Notes: a model not told the origin generated them from the letters alone. Positions 52,694 through 62,034 are shown, counted from the first letter of the stretch. The stretch is DNA of 64,000 bases from Neolewinella xylanilytica (GCF_002934605.1 NZ_PTJC01000005.1:2354184-2418183), one strand, 5' to 3'. A program made the numbers and translations.

Positions 52694-54391
52694 ATGACGG
52701 GATCCGAAAATCAACTTTCGCCGTTGCAACGCTTCTGGCGGTTACTGCGGCCAGATCGGGACGAGGTTAAGAATGTCTGGATCTATGCCTTCTTCGCGGG
52801 TATAGTCAATCTGTCGTTGCCACTGGGTATTCAAGCCATCATCAACCTCATCATGGGGGGGCGGGTGAGCACGGCCTGGATGGTGCTCGTCGGTTTGGTG
52901 GTGTTCGGGATTGCCATCGTAGGGGTGCTGCAAATTCAGCAGCTTCGCGTGGTAGAAAATCTCCAGCAGAAGATCTTTAGTCGGGCGGCCTTCGAATTTG
53001 CCTATCGTATTCCGAAGATCCGAACGGAGGTGCTCTACAATCACTACGGGCCGGAACTGATGAACCGCTTTTTTGACGTCCTGACCGTGCAGAAAGGGCT
53101 GTCAAAAATTCTGATCGATTTTTCGGTTGCTAGCTTGCAGGTGGTGCTCGGACTGATGCTGTTATCCGTTTACCATCCGTTTTTCATCCTCTTCGGGGTG
53201 ATTCTGGTGATACTGGTGGTACTCATCTTTGTTTTTACCGCCAAGAGCGGTCTGGAAACCAGCCTGAAAGAATCCAAGCATAAATACGCCGCCGTCCACT
53301 GGTTGGAAGAACTAGCGCGAACTTCGAGCACCTTTAAGCTAGCCGGCAAATCGGACATGGCGCTCCAACGCATGAACCGGCACGTGGACAGCTACCTGGG
53401 GGCCCGGGAAAGCCACTTCACGATTCTGCTCCGGCAGTATTCGCTGATGGTGGTCTTCAAAGTCATCGTAGCCCTCGGCTTACTCGCGATCGGCGGTTTA
53501 CTCGTCATGCAACAGCGAATGAACATCGGCCAATTCGTAGCGGCCGAGATCATCATTCTGTTCGTCATGGCTTCGGTGGAGAAATTGATCCTGAGTCTGG
53601 AAACGATCTACGACGTGCTCACCGGCCTCGAAAAGATCGGTCAGGTCACGGATCTGGAGCTGGATCAGATACAGGAGGATACAAACGCCGAGCTGACCGC
53701 AGGAACGGAAGGACTTTCCGTCCAGCTGACGGGGGTATCCTTCACGTATCCGAATAAGACACGCTCCGTTCTTCGGGATTTAACGCTGGAAGTTCCCGCG
53801 GGTGAACGGGTACTGGTTACCGGACCGAACGGATCGGGAAAGAGTACGCTTCTATACGTTATTGCCGGGCTGTACGATGCACAACGGGGTTCCGTCGCTT
53901 ACGATCACCTGCCCAAGGGAAACCTGAGTCTCGAGGCGCTGCATTCGGTCATTGGTGCCTGCTTCATGAACGGGGAGCTGTTCGAAGGCTCCGTCCTGGA
54001 AAATATTGCCATGGGGCGGGAAGCGGCCACCTTCGAAAACGTAAAGTGGGCCGTCAAAAACCTGGGGCTTACCGAAGCGATCCAGAGCATGCCGAAGGGG
54101 TACGAAACCAAGCTTGATCCTACCGGTGATAAACTGCCGCGCAGTATCGTCCAACGGTTGCTTTTAGCCCGCGCGATTGCCGACAAACCCCGCTTATTAC
54201 TGCTGGAGAACGTGTTCGACCCGATCGACGCCCAAATCCGCCAGCAAATTATCGACTTCCTGATCGATCCCGTTCATCCCTGGACGATGATCGCCGTGAG
54301 CAGCACCGATTATCTCGGAAATTGCTGCCACCGCTTGTTACATATGGAGGATGGAACCATAACCCAGTCTACCCTGGAAACCCAAGCTTAG
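52694..54391 (+). CDS. ABC transporter (membrane + degenerate ATPase domain)
   Basis: A 565-residue half-transporter. Six membrane helices (about 25-320) precede an ABC ATPase domain from about 340. Walker A VTGPNGSGKSTLL is normal. The rest is not: the Q-loop Gln is replaced (IGACFMNG), the signature LSGGQ is replaced by KLPRSIVQR, Walker B reads LLLLENVFD with Glu-Asn instead of Asp-Glu, and the switch His is replaced in MIAVSSTDYL. Such a homodimer should bind ATP yet hydrolyse it poorly or not at all. Partner genes hlyD and tolC follow at 1 nt and -4 nt spacing. Type I secretion or tripartite efflux by context; cargo not visible. Confidence 0.85.
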   Translation: MTGSENQLSPLQRFWRLLRPDRDEVKNVWIYAFFAGIVNLSLPLGIQAIINLIMGGRVSTAWMVLVGLVVFGIAIVGVLQIQQLRVVENLQQKIFSRAAFEFAYRIPKIRTEVLYNHYGPELMNRFFDVLTVQKGLSKILIDFSVASLQVVLGLMLLSVYHPFFILFGVILVILVVLIFVFTAKSGLETSLKESKHKYAAVHWLEELARTSSTFKLAGKSDMALQRMNRHVDSYLGARESHFTILLRQYSLMVVFKVIVALGLLAIGGLLVMQQRMNIGQFVAAEIIILFVMASVEKLILSLETIYDVLTGLEKIGQVTDLELDQIQEDTNAELTAGTEGLSVQLTGVSFTYPNKTRSVLRDLTLEVPAGERVLVTGPNGSGKSTLLYVIAGLYDAQRGSVAYDHLPKGNLSLEALHSVIGACFMNGELFEGSVLENIAMGREAATFENVKWAVKNLGLTEAIQSMPKGYETKLDPTGDKLPRSIVQRLLLARAIADKPRLLLLENVFDPIDAQIRQQIIDFLIDPVHPWTMIAVSSTDYLGNCCHRLLHMEDGTITQSTLETQA

Positions 54392-54392
54392 T

Positions 54393-55760
54393 ATGCTAAA
54401 CATTTCGCTTAACTCCGTAACCCGCCACGTGGACCGTAGCCGACTCTCCTCGTTGCAGTTTGTAGAGAACCGCCACGCCGGCCGGGTGCTGCTCAGGCTA
54501 CTGACTATATTTTCAATCCTGTTCGTCATTGCCATGTTTCTCCCCTGGACCCAGAACGTTCGCTCCACGGGGCAGGTCACCACGCTGCAACCCAACCAGC
54601 GTCCGCAGGGTATCCAGACGGTGATCGGCGGACAAATCCGGCAGTGGTACGTCCGGGAAGGAGACTACGTCGAAGCGGGCGATACCCTTCTGTGGTTGTC
54701 GGAAACGAAGGATGCCTACTTTGATACCAGCCTCCTCGACCGGACGCAGTCACAAATCCGTGCCCGGGAAATGTCGTTACAGTCTTACGAATCGAAGATC
54801 GATGCCCTCGCCAACCAGATGCAGGCCATGAGGGAGTCGGGCCGCCTGCGTACCGAGCAGTCGGTGAATAACCTGCAACGGGCACGACTGACGGTAGCCA
54901 GCGACAGCATGGATCTCATTGCCGCTCGACTGAATGCGGAAGTGGCCGAAGAACAGTTCGAACGGTTCCAGGAACTCTACGATCAGGGGTTAAAATCCCT
55001 TACCGAACTGGAGAACCGCAGGGTGACGTACCAGCGTGCCCAGGCCCAGTTAAACAGCGCCGAGAATAAGCTATTAGCCTCCCGCAACGAGGTAATCAAT
55101 GCCCGCGTTGAGTTGAATGCCATCCAGGCCAAACTACAGGATGACTTGGCCAAAGCGAGTTCCGAACGCTTTACTGCCATGTCCGGACAATTCGATGCGG
55201 AGGCAGGGCTAACCTCCCTGCAGAGTCAGTACAGCAATTACGAGCGGCGTACCGACCTGTATTACGTTCGGGCCCCGCAGGCGGGATACGTTACGCAGAT
55301 TATGTCGGCCGGTATTGGGGAGACGCTTTCCACGGGAGAAGAAATTCTAACGATCGTGCCCGCCGATTACCAGCTGGCCGTGGAACTGTACGTCGAACCC
55401 CTCGATCTGCCGCTCATGAATATCGGGCAAGAGGTGAATATCCAGTTCGACGGATGGCCCGCCATCGTTTTCTCCGGCTGGCCGAATACGAGCTACGGTA
55501 CCTACCGGGGAGAAATTGTGGCCATCGACCGGGCGAGTACCACCACCGGAATGTACCGGCTGATGATCGCCCCCGATCCCGATGAGCGGGATTGGCCCGA
55601 GGCCCTGCGGGTCGGGTCGGGTGCGAGCGCCCTGATCCTGCTCAAAAACGTCCCGATCTGGTACGAGATATGGCGGCAGATCAACGGGTTCCCGCCTGAC
55701 CTCTACGCCCCTCCCGGCGCAACTCCGCCCGCTCCCCCCAAAATCAAGGTGCCGAAATGA
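54393..55760 (+). CDS. HlyD-family periplasmic adaptor
   Basis: A 455-residue membrane-fusion protein. An N-terminal membrane helix (about 36-57) is followed by a biotinyl/lipoyl half (IGGQIRQWYVREGDYVEAGDTLLWLSE), a long coiled-coil arm (about 110-300, with QAQLNSAENKLLASRNEVINAR), the second lipoyl half (YYVRAPQAGYVTQIMSAGIGETLSTGEEILTIVP) and beta-barrel domain (LPLMNIGQEVNIQFDGWPAIVF). It ends with a Pro-rich tail (PPGATPPAPPKI). Links the ABC component to TolC. It starts 1 nt after the ABC stop and overlaps the TolC start by 4 nt (ATGA). Confidence 0.9.
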   Translation: MLNISLNSVTRHVDRSRLSSLQFVENRHAGRVLLRLLTIFSILFVIAMFLPWTQNVRSTGQVTTLQPNQRPQGIQTVIGGQIRQWYVREGDYVEAGDTLLWLSETKDAYFDTSLLDRTQSQIRAREMSLQSYESKIDALANQMQAMRESGRLRTEQSVNNLQRARLTVASDSMDLIAARLNAEVAEEQFERFQELYDQGLKSLTELENRRVTYQRAQAQLNSAENKLLASRNEVINARVELNAIQAKLQDDLAKASSERFTAMSGQFDAEAGLTSLQSQYSNYERRTDLYYVRAPQAGYVTQIMSAGIGETLSTGEEILTIVPADYQLAVELYVEPLDLPLMNIGQEVNIQFDGWPAIVFSGWPNTSYGTYRGEIVAIDRASTTTGMYRLMIAPDPDERDWPEALRVGSGASALILLKNVPIWYEIWRQINGFPPDLYAPPGATPPAPPKIKVPK

Positions 55761-57172
55761 TAGCTCTGCGATTAGTTGTTTTTCTGAGTTTGTTCCTGGC
55801 CGGTAGCGTTGGACGATCGCAAGACCTGCCGGTGGTACTAACGGAAGATGCCTTTCTGTTGCTGGTGGCCGAACACCATCCCCTAGCCGTCCGGGCCGAT
55901 CTACAGCGGGCGCGAGCGGAAGCAGTTATGCGGACCGCCCGCGGCAACTTCGACCCTAAGCTTTACGGTGACCTCAGCCAGAAGTATTTTCAGGGCACCC
56001 AATATTACAGCGTTATAGAGGGTGGCGTCAAGGTGCCCACCTGGTTTGGTATCGAACTCAACGCCGCCTACGAACGCAACGACGGCTACTACCTTAATCC
56101 GGAACACAACGTTCCCTCATCCGGGCTGTACGCCGCGGGGTTGACGGCCTCGCTCGGGCAGGGGCTGTTGTTTGACGAACGCCGAGCTGAACTGCAACGA
56201 GCCAGGGTGTACCAACAAGCTACGGTAGCCGAACGGCAAATCCTGTTAAACGACCTTATTTACTCGGCCGGTACCGTCTACTGGAACTGGGCAGGGGCCC
56301 TGGCCGCCCTGGAAGTATACACCGATGCCCTGGATGTAGCCAGACAGCGCTACGAAGCGGTAGCTGCGGAAGCACGTACCGGCAACCGTCCGGCCATCGA
56401 CACGCTGGAGGCCCGCATCCTGGTGCAAAACCGTCAGTTGGGCCGGGAGACCGCGTTGCTCGACCTAGCCAACGCCCGCGCCCGCATCAACGCTTACCTC
56501 TGGATCGATGGGGTAGTGCCGGTGGAGCTGGAAGCGGATACCCGGGCCCTGCCACCCGATGAAGTGATCGTTGCACCGATTTTCGCCGCAGACCTTAACG
56601 GTGAAAACCCCCTGCTCGCCAGGACGCGGTTGAAAATTTCCGACCTGGAAATTGACGAACGGTTGCAACGCGAGTACCTCAAGCCCCGGGTAGACGTAAA
56701 GTACAATGCCCTCCTGGCCGGTGGAGCCAACGACCCCCTCGAGGAAATTACCAACAACAACTATAAATGGGGGGTCACCTTCAGTCAGCCTCTACTCCTC
56801 CGCAAGGAAAGGGGTAAACTGGCCCTGACCCGTGTCAAGCTTAGTGAGACCCAACTCGAGCTAAGCGATAAGATTGCCGATATCGATGCCAAAATAGCGG
56901 CGGCTACCAACGAAGTCATCGCTACGGCCGAACAGTACGATTTGGCGGTGCGCAATGCCGAAGACTACGGGGTGTTACTCGCCGGAGAACGTACGCTGTT
57001 TCGGGGCGGGGAAAGCTCGCTCTTCCTGGTCAATACCCGGGAAGTCAGCTACATCGACGCCCAGCTTAAGCGGGTGGAGCTGATGGTGAAACACCGTAAG
57101 GCAAGGCTGGCCCGGAGCTACGCTGCCGGTCAGATGCCCGCTGCCCTAGATGCTGTCGTACCCAGTGAGTAA
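55757..57172 (+). CDS. TolC-family outer membrane efflux protein
   Basis: A 471-residue outer-membrane channel subunit; signal peptide about 1-21 (VFLSLFLAGSVGRSQ). Two coiled-coil hairpin repeats typical of TolC: LRADLQRARAEAVMRTARGNFDPKLYGDLSQKY, LGQGLLFDERRAELQRARVYQQATVAERQILLNDLIYSAGTVYWNWAGAL, then the second half with QPLLLRKERGKLALTRVKLSETQLELSDKIADIDAKIAAATNEV. It provides the export duct for the upstream ABC-HlyD pair. The gene's last 107 nt overlap the convergent gene at 57066. A real overlap or an extended neighbour reading frame are both possible. Confidence 0.9.
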   Translation: MIALRLVVFLSLFLAGSVGRSQDLPVVLTEDAFLLLVAEHHPLAVRADLQRARAEAVMRTARGNFDPKLYGDLSQKYFQGTQYYSVIEGGVKVPTWFGIELNAAYERNDGYYLNPEHNVPSSGLYAAGLTASLGQGLLFDERRAELQRARVYQQATVAERQILLNDLIYSAGTVYWNWAGALAALEVYTDALDVARQRYEAVAAEARTGNRPAIDTLEARILVQNRQLGRETALLDLANARARINAYLWIDGVVPVELEADTRALPPDEVIVAPIFAADLNGENPLLARTRLKISDLEIDERLQREYLKPRVDVKYNALLAGGANDPLEEITNNNYKWGVTFSQPLLLRKERGKLALTRVKLSETQLELSDKIADIDAKIAAATNEVIATAEQYDLAVRNAEDYGVLLAGERTLFRGGESSLFLVNTREVSYIDAQLKRVELMVKHRKARLARSYAAGQMPAALDAVVPSE

Positions 57173-58652
57173 GGTCGAGGTAAAGCAACGCCTTATGCTC
57201 GAATGGGTCGTTGCTAGCCACCACGCGTAAATCCCGGTCGAGGGCTTCGAAAATGGGGGGGTGTTCGGCCGTTACGCTCTTGATCAATTTCCGTAGGGCG
57301 GAAGCGCAGAGATGATGGATCGCTGCGGTTTCCGCACTGCGCCGCATCTGCCGTTTGAAGTTGGTGAGGTGGTAATCTACCAGGGCCCGGTTCCCCAGTT
57401 CGTAGTGGCAAAGTAGGTGCAGCAGTCGGGTATTCAGGAGGAGGTCCTCCCGAAGTATACCCGTTTTCATGTTGATGATCTCGTTGAGGTAATCCAGCGC
57501 TTCCGCGTACTGTTTGCGGATGAAAGCCGTAGCGGCAAATTTATAGAGAAACTGCCCCCACCGGTGGTCAGTCGGGACGAATTCCCGGTTAGCGTACCGG
57601 GCACGGAGATCGTCGCAGTAGGTCTTTGCCGCTTCCCATTTCCCCGTTGCGAATAATGTATTAAGCTGCATCAAGCCCACGTATACCTGACCGATCAACT
57701 GACTGTTTTCGTTTAGTTGGATTTGCTCGTCTGCCAAAAAGCGTTGGGTCACGGAGAGGTACCGCTGCATCCGCTTCTCATCCCCACAGAGATAGGCGAA
57801 AACCGAAACGTAGTACAGACAGCGCAGATAAAGGTCCGGATCCTTCACCGTCATATGGGTACTGAGGTGAAAAAGCATCAGGGCGTTCATGGCCGATTCC
57901 AGTGCATCCTCGAAATTCAGCTGGATGTAGTGGTACCACATGGACGCCTGAAAGCGATTGATCTTCTGGTGGAAGGTGCTGCCGACGGTCTCCCGATCGA
58001 AGCGGTGGGTCTGTATACTGTCCCAAAATTCCTTGTTTTCCAGCCGGTCCTTTTCCGACCGACTGTGCCCGGTTTCGATGTAGCGGCCGTGAATCTGGAT
58101 GTTGAGATTGAACAGCTCGCTGGTATTCAACACGCTATAGCTCCGCTCCGCCGATTCATTCAGCAGCAGGTCCATCTTATTGTCTACCTGCCGGGAGAGC
58201 GTAATATGGCGCGACTCGATCAGTTTTTGGAACTCCAGAATCTCCAGGTGGAGGACGTCCCGGTTATGCTCCACGGCCCGGCTCTTGGCCCTTTCCAGCG
58301 AACGCAACGCATCCAGGTACAAGCCCTTACCGTAGAGGATGTGGCTGAAATCAATCTGCTCTCGTAGCTCGATGTCGATCTCTTTGTTGATGTAAATGAG
58401 CCGCAAACTGGTCAGCACTTGCTGGTACAAATGGCGCTTCAGGTTGGAATACTGCCCGGGAGACAGCCGCAGGCGGGTGGTGACAACGTTGTCATCGGGT
58501 CCCTCCAGGCGGTCGAGTACATCGAAAAGTTGGATGAATTTGTTGTCTGTGGTAGCCCCGGCCCGGGTGGCGTATAACTTGAAATTACGTTTTTCGGCCT
58601 TATTCAGCGACTTTATGAGTCGCCAGAGCTGGTCTTTTACGGCCGTTGCCAT
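57066..58652 (-). CDS. helical repeat protein of unknown function
   Basis: A 528-residue, likely cytosolic protein. No enzyme motif or signal peptide. It is almost entirely helical with TPR-like spacing: residues about 90-130 (LDALRSLERAKSRAVEHN), 190-330 (MWYHYIQLNFEDALESAMNALMLFHLS, YYVSVFAYLCGDEKRMQRYLSVTQRFL) and 370-450 (YAEALDYLNEIINMKTGILREDLLLNTRLLHLLCHYELG). The starting MATAVKDQLWRLIKSLNKAEKRNFKLY resembles conserved large hypothetical proteins of Bacteroidota. The Pro/Ser/Ala-rich end lies within the TolC gene's last 107 nt; a shorter true end is impossible without a stop, so a long convergent overlap is real or the frame has mutated. Confidence 0.7.
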   Translation of the reverse strand: MATAVKDQLWRLIKSLNKAEKRNFKLYATRAGATTDNKFIQLFDVLDRLEGPDDNVVTTRLRLSPGQYSNLKRHLYQQVLTSLRLIYINKEIDIELREQIDFSHILYGKGLYLDALRSLERAKSRAVEHNRDVLHLEILEFQKLIESRHITLSRQVDNKMDLLLNESAERSYSVLNTSELFNLNIQIHGRYIETGHSRSEKDRLENKEFWDSIQTHRFDRETVGSTFHQKINRFQASMWYHYIQLNFEDALESAMNALMLFHLSTHMTVKDPDLYLRCLYYVSVFAYLCGDEKRMQRYLSVTQRFLADEQIQLNENSQLIGQVYVGLMQLNTLFATGKWEAAKTYCDDLRARYANREFVPTDHRWGQFLYKFAATAFIRKQYAEALDYLNEIINMKTGILREDLLLNTRLLHLLCHYELGNRALVDYHLTNFKRQMRRSAETAAIHHLCASALRKLIKSVTAEHPPIFEALDRDLRVVASNDPFEHKALLYLDLTHWVRQHLGQRASDRQRSSGPALPYGVSPSAPPA

Positions 58653-58896
58653 AGGTAAGCGAGGTGAGTTAAATTATTGTAAATCAGCTACTAACGATTT
58701 GTGTGCCCATTTTAGGCGTCACAAAAGAGAATATTAGTTCGCTGCGCGGGCTGGTGGGCAGAACGTCATCTTTGTTTCAACGAAGCAAGGAGACGTTCGA
58801 ACTTCGTAAGAGCCCTTTAACCAGATAGACTTCTCAGTTCACCTCTTTTCGGGGGCCTCCAGCTAACCACGGAGCATCCCAAAGATAATTACTTCT

Positions 58897-59235
58897 ATGA
58901 AGAAGATTGAAGCTATCATCCGCCTTTCCCGCTTTGAAAGCATTCGTGATGCCCTAGCGGCCATCGACGTTAATTTTTTTACACTTACTGAAGTTAAGGG
59001 TTTTGGCTTGCAGCGGGGCGAGCAGCTCACTTACCGGGGCAGCGTTTATGACGCCGATTACATCGCCCGCCTCCAGCTCGATATTATCGCGCCCATCACG
59101 AAAGTAGACGCCATCGTCGAAGCCATCGTATCCGCTGGTCGTACCAGCAAGGTAGGTGACGGTAAGATCATCGTTTACGATTTGGATCGCATCGTCCGTA
59201 TTCGCACCGGCGAAGAGAACGAAAGCGCCATCTAA
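58897..59235 (+). CDS. glnB: nitrogen regulatory protein PII
   Basis: A 112-residue PII trimer subunit that senses ATP/ADP and 2-oxoglutarate and controls ammonium uptake and assimilation. Standard PII layout: MKKIEAIIRLSRFESIRDAL, T-loop region FGLQRGEQLTYRGSVYDADY, then LQLDIIAPITKVDAIVEAIVSAGRTSKVGDGKIIVYDLDRIVRIRTGE (B- and C-loops, with GDGKI ATP contact). The C-terminus carries the conserved R-IRTGE. T-loop Tyr residues are present, but no uridylyltransferase gene is in view. It leads the nitrogen block: amt starts 125 nt downstream. Leader of about 120 nt from a TCATCTTTG-like box (58765-58773). Confidence 0.93.
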   Translation: MKKIEAIIRLSRFESIRDALAAIDVNFFTLTEVKGFGLQRGEQLTYRGSVYDADYIARLQLDIIAPITKVDAIVEAIVSAGRTSKVGDGKIIVYDLDRIVRIRTGEENESAI

Positions 59236-59360
59236 GCAGCCGCACCGGGCCGATTTAACCATTCGCGCCACTGCTATTCCATTCCGTTTTGCCCCCGCTA
59301 CCTCGGCTTTACCCAGGTAAGACCCCACCCCTCATCTTTCAACTAAAGAATCTCACTGCT

Positions 59361-60659
59361 ATGGAAGCAATGTTTACCGTAAACAACCTTTGGATCCTGG
59401 TGGCGACCTGTTTGGTCTTCATTATGCACCTAGGTTTCGCCAGCCTCGAAGCCGGCTTCGTTCAGCGCAAGAACGTCGTGAATATCCTCTTTAAGAACTC
59501 GATGATTATCAGCATCGGGTTATTGACCTACTTTTTCATCGGCTACAACCTCATGTATCCCGGTGACGATTACGCCGGCGGCTTCATCGGCGCCTTCGGC
59601 GTCATGGACTGGGCCGCGGGGGCCATCCCCGAAGTGGACGGTGTCGTTCAGTACGCCGCCGCCGCCGAAGGTGGGGCCACCTACACCGGCTACGCTGACT
59701 TCATTTTTCAGGCCATGTTTGCCGCTACTTGTGCGACCATCGTTTCCGGTGCCGTCGCCGAACGCGTCAAGCTGGTTCCCTTCCTGATCTTCGCTACGCT
59801 GTTCGTCGCCATCAGCTACCCCATCACGGGCATGTGGCACTGGGGCGGTGGCTGGCTCTCCGAAATGGGCTTTTATGACTTCGCCGGCTCTACCCTCGTA
59901 CACGCCGCCGGTGGTTTTGCCGCCCTGGCCGCGGTGATTCTCCTCGGAGCCCGTCGGGGTAAGTACCGCGCCGACGGAACCGTTACCGCGATCCCCGGTC
60001 ACAGCATGCCCCTAGCCGCCATCGGCGTATTTCTCCTCTGGTTCGGCTGGTACGGCTTTAACGGCGGATCGGTGCTGAGTGCCGACGCCAACGGGGTCAG
60101 CCTCGTATTCGTCACCACTTCGCTGGCCGCCGCCGCGGGTGGGGTAGCCGCCTTCTTCATGGGCTACATCCTCTTTAAGTCCTACGATCTTTCGATGGTA
60201 CTCAACGGTATTCTCGGAGGCCTGGTCGGCATCACCGCCGGCGCTGACCTCATGAGCGGTGGAGAAGCCATCCTGATCGGTATGATTGCTGGTATCATCA
60301 TTCCCCTGAGTATTGTCTTCTTCGATAAGACCCTTCGCCTGGACGACCCCGTCGGCGCCACTTCCGTACACGGTGTCTGCGGCATCTGGGGTACCCTCGC
60401 CGTCGGCATCTTCGGTGCCAGCGCCGGTATGGGCCAGCTCGTCACCCAGCTGATCGGTACGCTCAGCGTCGGTCTTTTCTCCTTTGCTACGAGCTTCGCC
60501 CTCTTCAGCATCCTGAAGGCCACCATGGGTATCCGGGTAGACGAAGAGGAAGAGATTCGCGGTCTCGACCTCGGCGAGCACGACATGCACGCCTACAGCC
60601 TCACCAAGGAGGATGGCGTCTTCCAGCTCACGGACTCCGGTAGCACGGTCGTACGGTAA
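59361..60659 (+). CDS. amt: ammonium transporter Amt
   Basis: A 432-residue inner-membrane ammonium channel with 11 helices. From ATG 59361 (MEAMFTVNNLWILVATCLVF; second start MFTVNN is possible). Seen: LEAGFVQRKNVVNILFKNSM (first signature), AERVKLVPFLIFATLFV, YPITGMWHWGGGW, AGSTLVHAAGGFAALA (with one of the twin pore His), DPVGATSVHGVCGIWGTLAVGIF (second pore His). The long open frame upstream (59289) is not used. PII gene upstream and GSII downstream suggest membrane recruitment of PII to Amt under nitrogen excess. Confidence 0.95.
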   Translation: MEAMFTVNNLWILVATCLVFIMHLGFASLEAGFVQRKNVVNILFKNSMIISIGLLTYFFIGYNLMYPGDDYAGGFIGAFGVMDWAAGAIPEVDGVVQYAAAAEGGATYTGYADFIFQAMFAATCATIVSGAVAERVKLVPFLIFATLFVAISYPITGMWHWGGGWLSEMGFYDFAGSTLVHAAGGFAALAAVILLGARRGKYRADGTVTAIPGHSMPLAAIGVFLLWFGWYGFNGGSVLSADANGVSLVFVTTSLAAAAGGVAAFFMGYILFKSYDLSMVLNGILGGLVGITAGADLMSGGEAILIGMIAGIIIPLSIVFFDKTLRLDDPVGATSVHGVCGIWGTLAVGIFGASAGMGQLVTQLIGTLSVGLFSFATSFALFSILKATMGIRVDEEEEIRGLDLGEHDMHAYSLTKEDGVFQLTDSGSTVVR

Positions 60660-60743
60660 GTAGTACGGTAGTCGCTTCAGCTACGCCTTAGCTGTGTAGT
60701 ACGGTAGTCTCCAGGCCCTGTCGCCGGAAGACCACCGTACTAC
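60660..60743. repeat. inverted and direct copies of a 14-bp element
   Basis: GTAGTACGGTAGTC at 60660-60673 and 60696-60709 (direct), and its near-inverse GACCACCGTACTAC at 60730-60743. They lie right after the amt stop; the two types could form alternative hairpins that end or stabilise the amt transcript. Confidence 0.55.
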
Positions 60744-60759
60744 CAGCCCGAGGCAAGCC

Positions 60760-60854
60760 GACTAAAAGACTAAAAGACTACCCAACTAAAAGACTACCCG
60801 ACTAAAAGACTAAACACTAAAAGACTACCCGACTAAAGTACTCCCGTACTCCCC
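60760..60854 (+). repeat. octamer array upstream of the porin gene
   Basis: About twelve 8-bp units, mainly GACTAAAA and GACTACCC, with diverged units at the end (TACTCCCG, TACTCCCC); one unit is 7 bp. It ends 29 nt before the porin start codon, over the place of its promoter and leader. Confidence 0.7.
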
Positions 60855-60882
60855 CCTCTCACTTTCCCCAACAACTAGGTAT

Positions 60883-62034
60883 ATGAAAACTTATCAACTT
60901 TCCCTTTTTGCTTTGCTCCTTTTCTTCGGTCCCCAACTGATCGCTCAGGACGTTGATGTCCTGATCATTGAGGAAGAAGAAGAGGAGGAGGAAGCCAGCT
61001 TCCAGCTCAGCGGCTATGTGGATGCCTACTTCCAGAATGTATTTACGGACAACACGGATGACGAGCCCGGAAGCGATCTTGGCTTTCCTACGAGCTTCAC
61101 GCCCGAAACCAACGGATTCAGCGTCGGTAACGTGAATCTGCTGGCCGAAAAGTCCTTAGGTAAAGTCGGATTCGTAGGACAAATTGGATTTGGCCCGCGA
61201 GCTAACGATGCTAACTTAGGCGGCGACCAAGATCGTGCCGGTTACTACATCCCCAACCTTCAACAGCTATTCGTTACCTACTCACCAAGCGATGCATTGA
61301 CCTTCACCTTCGGTCAATTCGGAACTTTCGTAGGTTATGAGGTCATCGATGCCCCGGCCAACATGAATTACAGCACCAGCTACATGTTCAGCTACGGCCC
61401 CTTCTTTCACACCGGACTGAAAGCGGACTTTGCCATCACCGAAGGTTTCGGTGCGATGCTGGGTGTTTTCAATAATACCGACAGCCGGTTCAACGACCCG
61501 GGCTACTACTACGGCGCCCAGCTGAGCGCCGAGGCGGGTGGATTGGCCGCCTATTTGAACTTCCTTTACGGAACGGACGAAAAGGACATCATCAACGACG
61601 AAGACGCGACCACCTTCCAGATCGACCTGACGGCCACCTTCGAGGCCAGCGAGAGCCTGATGTTCGGGATCAACGCCACGAATAAGAGCACTCAGAACTT
61701 CGTCAACGAGGGAACCGTAGGTGATTCCGACGGCTTTACCGGTGTAGCCTTATATTCCACCATCGGCATCACCGACGGATTTGATCTTTCCCTGCGTGGT
61801 GAATACTTCCAGGAAGCAGTACCGGAAAGCATCAGCCTGGACGGACGCAGCGTAACCGCGCTTACCGCTACTGGTAACATCACGGTAGGTGACCTCCGCA
61901 TCATACCCGAATTCCGCCTGGACTCGGGCAGCGATTTCGCCACTACTTACAGTGGTGGCATCATCGACTTCGGAGGCACCGATGAAGATGACAGCGTGGC
62001 TTCTTTCATCCTGGCCGCGATATACTCCTTCTAA
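60883..62034 (+). CDS. outer-membrane beta-barrel porin (BBP2-like)
   Basis: A 383-residue outer-membrane protein: signal peptide (MKTYQLSLFALLLFFGPQLIA), an acidic run of eight Glu (IIEEEEEEEEA, about 28-38), then alternating amphipathic strands with aromatic ends throughout (FQLSGYVDAYFQNVF, KVGFVGQIGFGPRAND, LTFTFGQFGTFVGYEVI, FHTGLKADFAI, GLAAYLNFLYG) and a final strand SVASFILAAIYSF ending in Phe. It resembles putative beta-barrel porin-2 (OmpL-like) proteins. The setting between amt and GSII suggests a channel for a nitrogenous compound. An octamer repeat precedes it. Confidence 0.85.
   Translation: MKTYQLSLFALLLFFGPQLIAQDVDVLIIEEEEEEEEASFQLSGYVDAYFQNVFTDNTDDEPGSDLGFPTSFTPETNGFSVGNVNLLAEKSLGKVGFVGQIGFGPRANDANLGGDQDRAGYYIPNLQQLFVTYSPSDALTFTFGQFGTFVGYEVIDAPANMNYSTSYMFSYGPFFHTGLKADFAITEGFGAMLGVFNNTDSRFNDPGYYYGAQLSAEAGGLAAYLNFLYGTDEKDIINDEDATTFQIDLTATFEASESLMFGINATNKSTQNFVNEGTVGDSDGFTGVALYSTIGITDGFDLSLRGEYFQEAVPESISLDGRSVTALTATGNITVGDLRIIPEFRLDSGSDFATTYSGGIIDFGGTDEDDSVASFILAAIYSF

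Noticed and set aside
60760..60854. CRISPR-like array
   Set aside because: Units are 8 bp and contiguous, with no spacers and no cas genes nearby.
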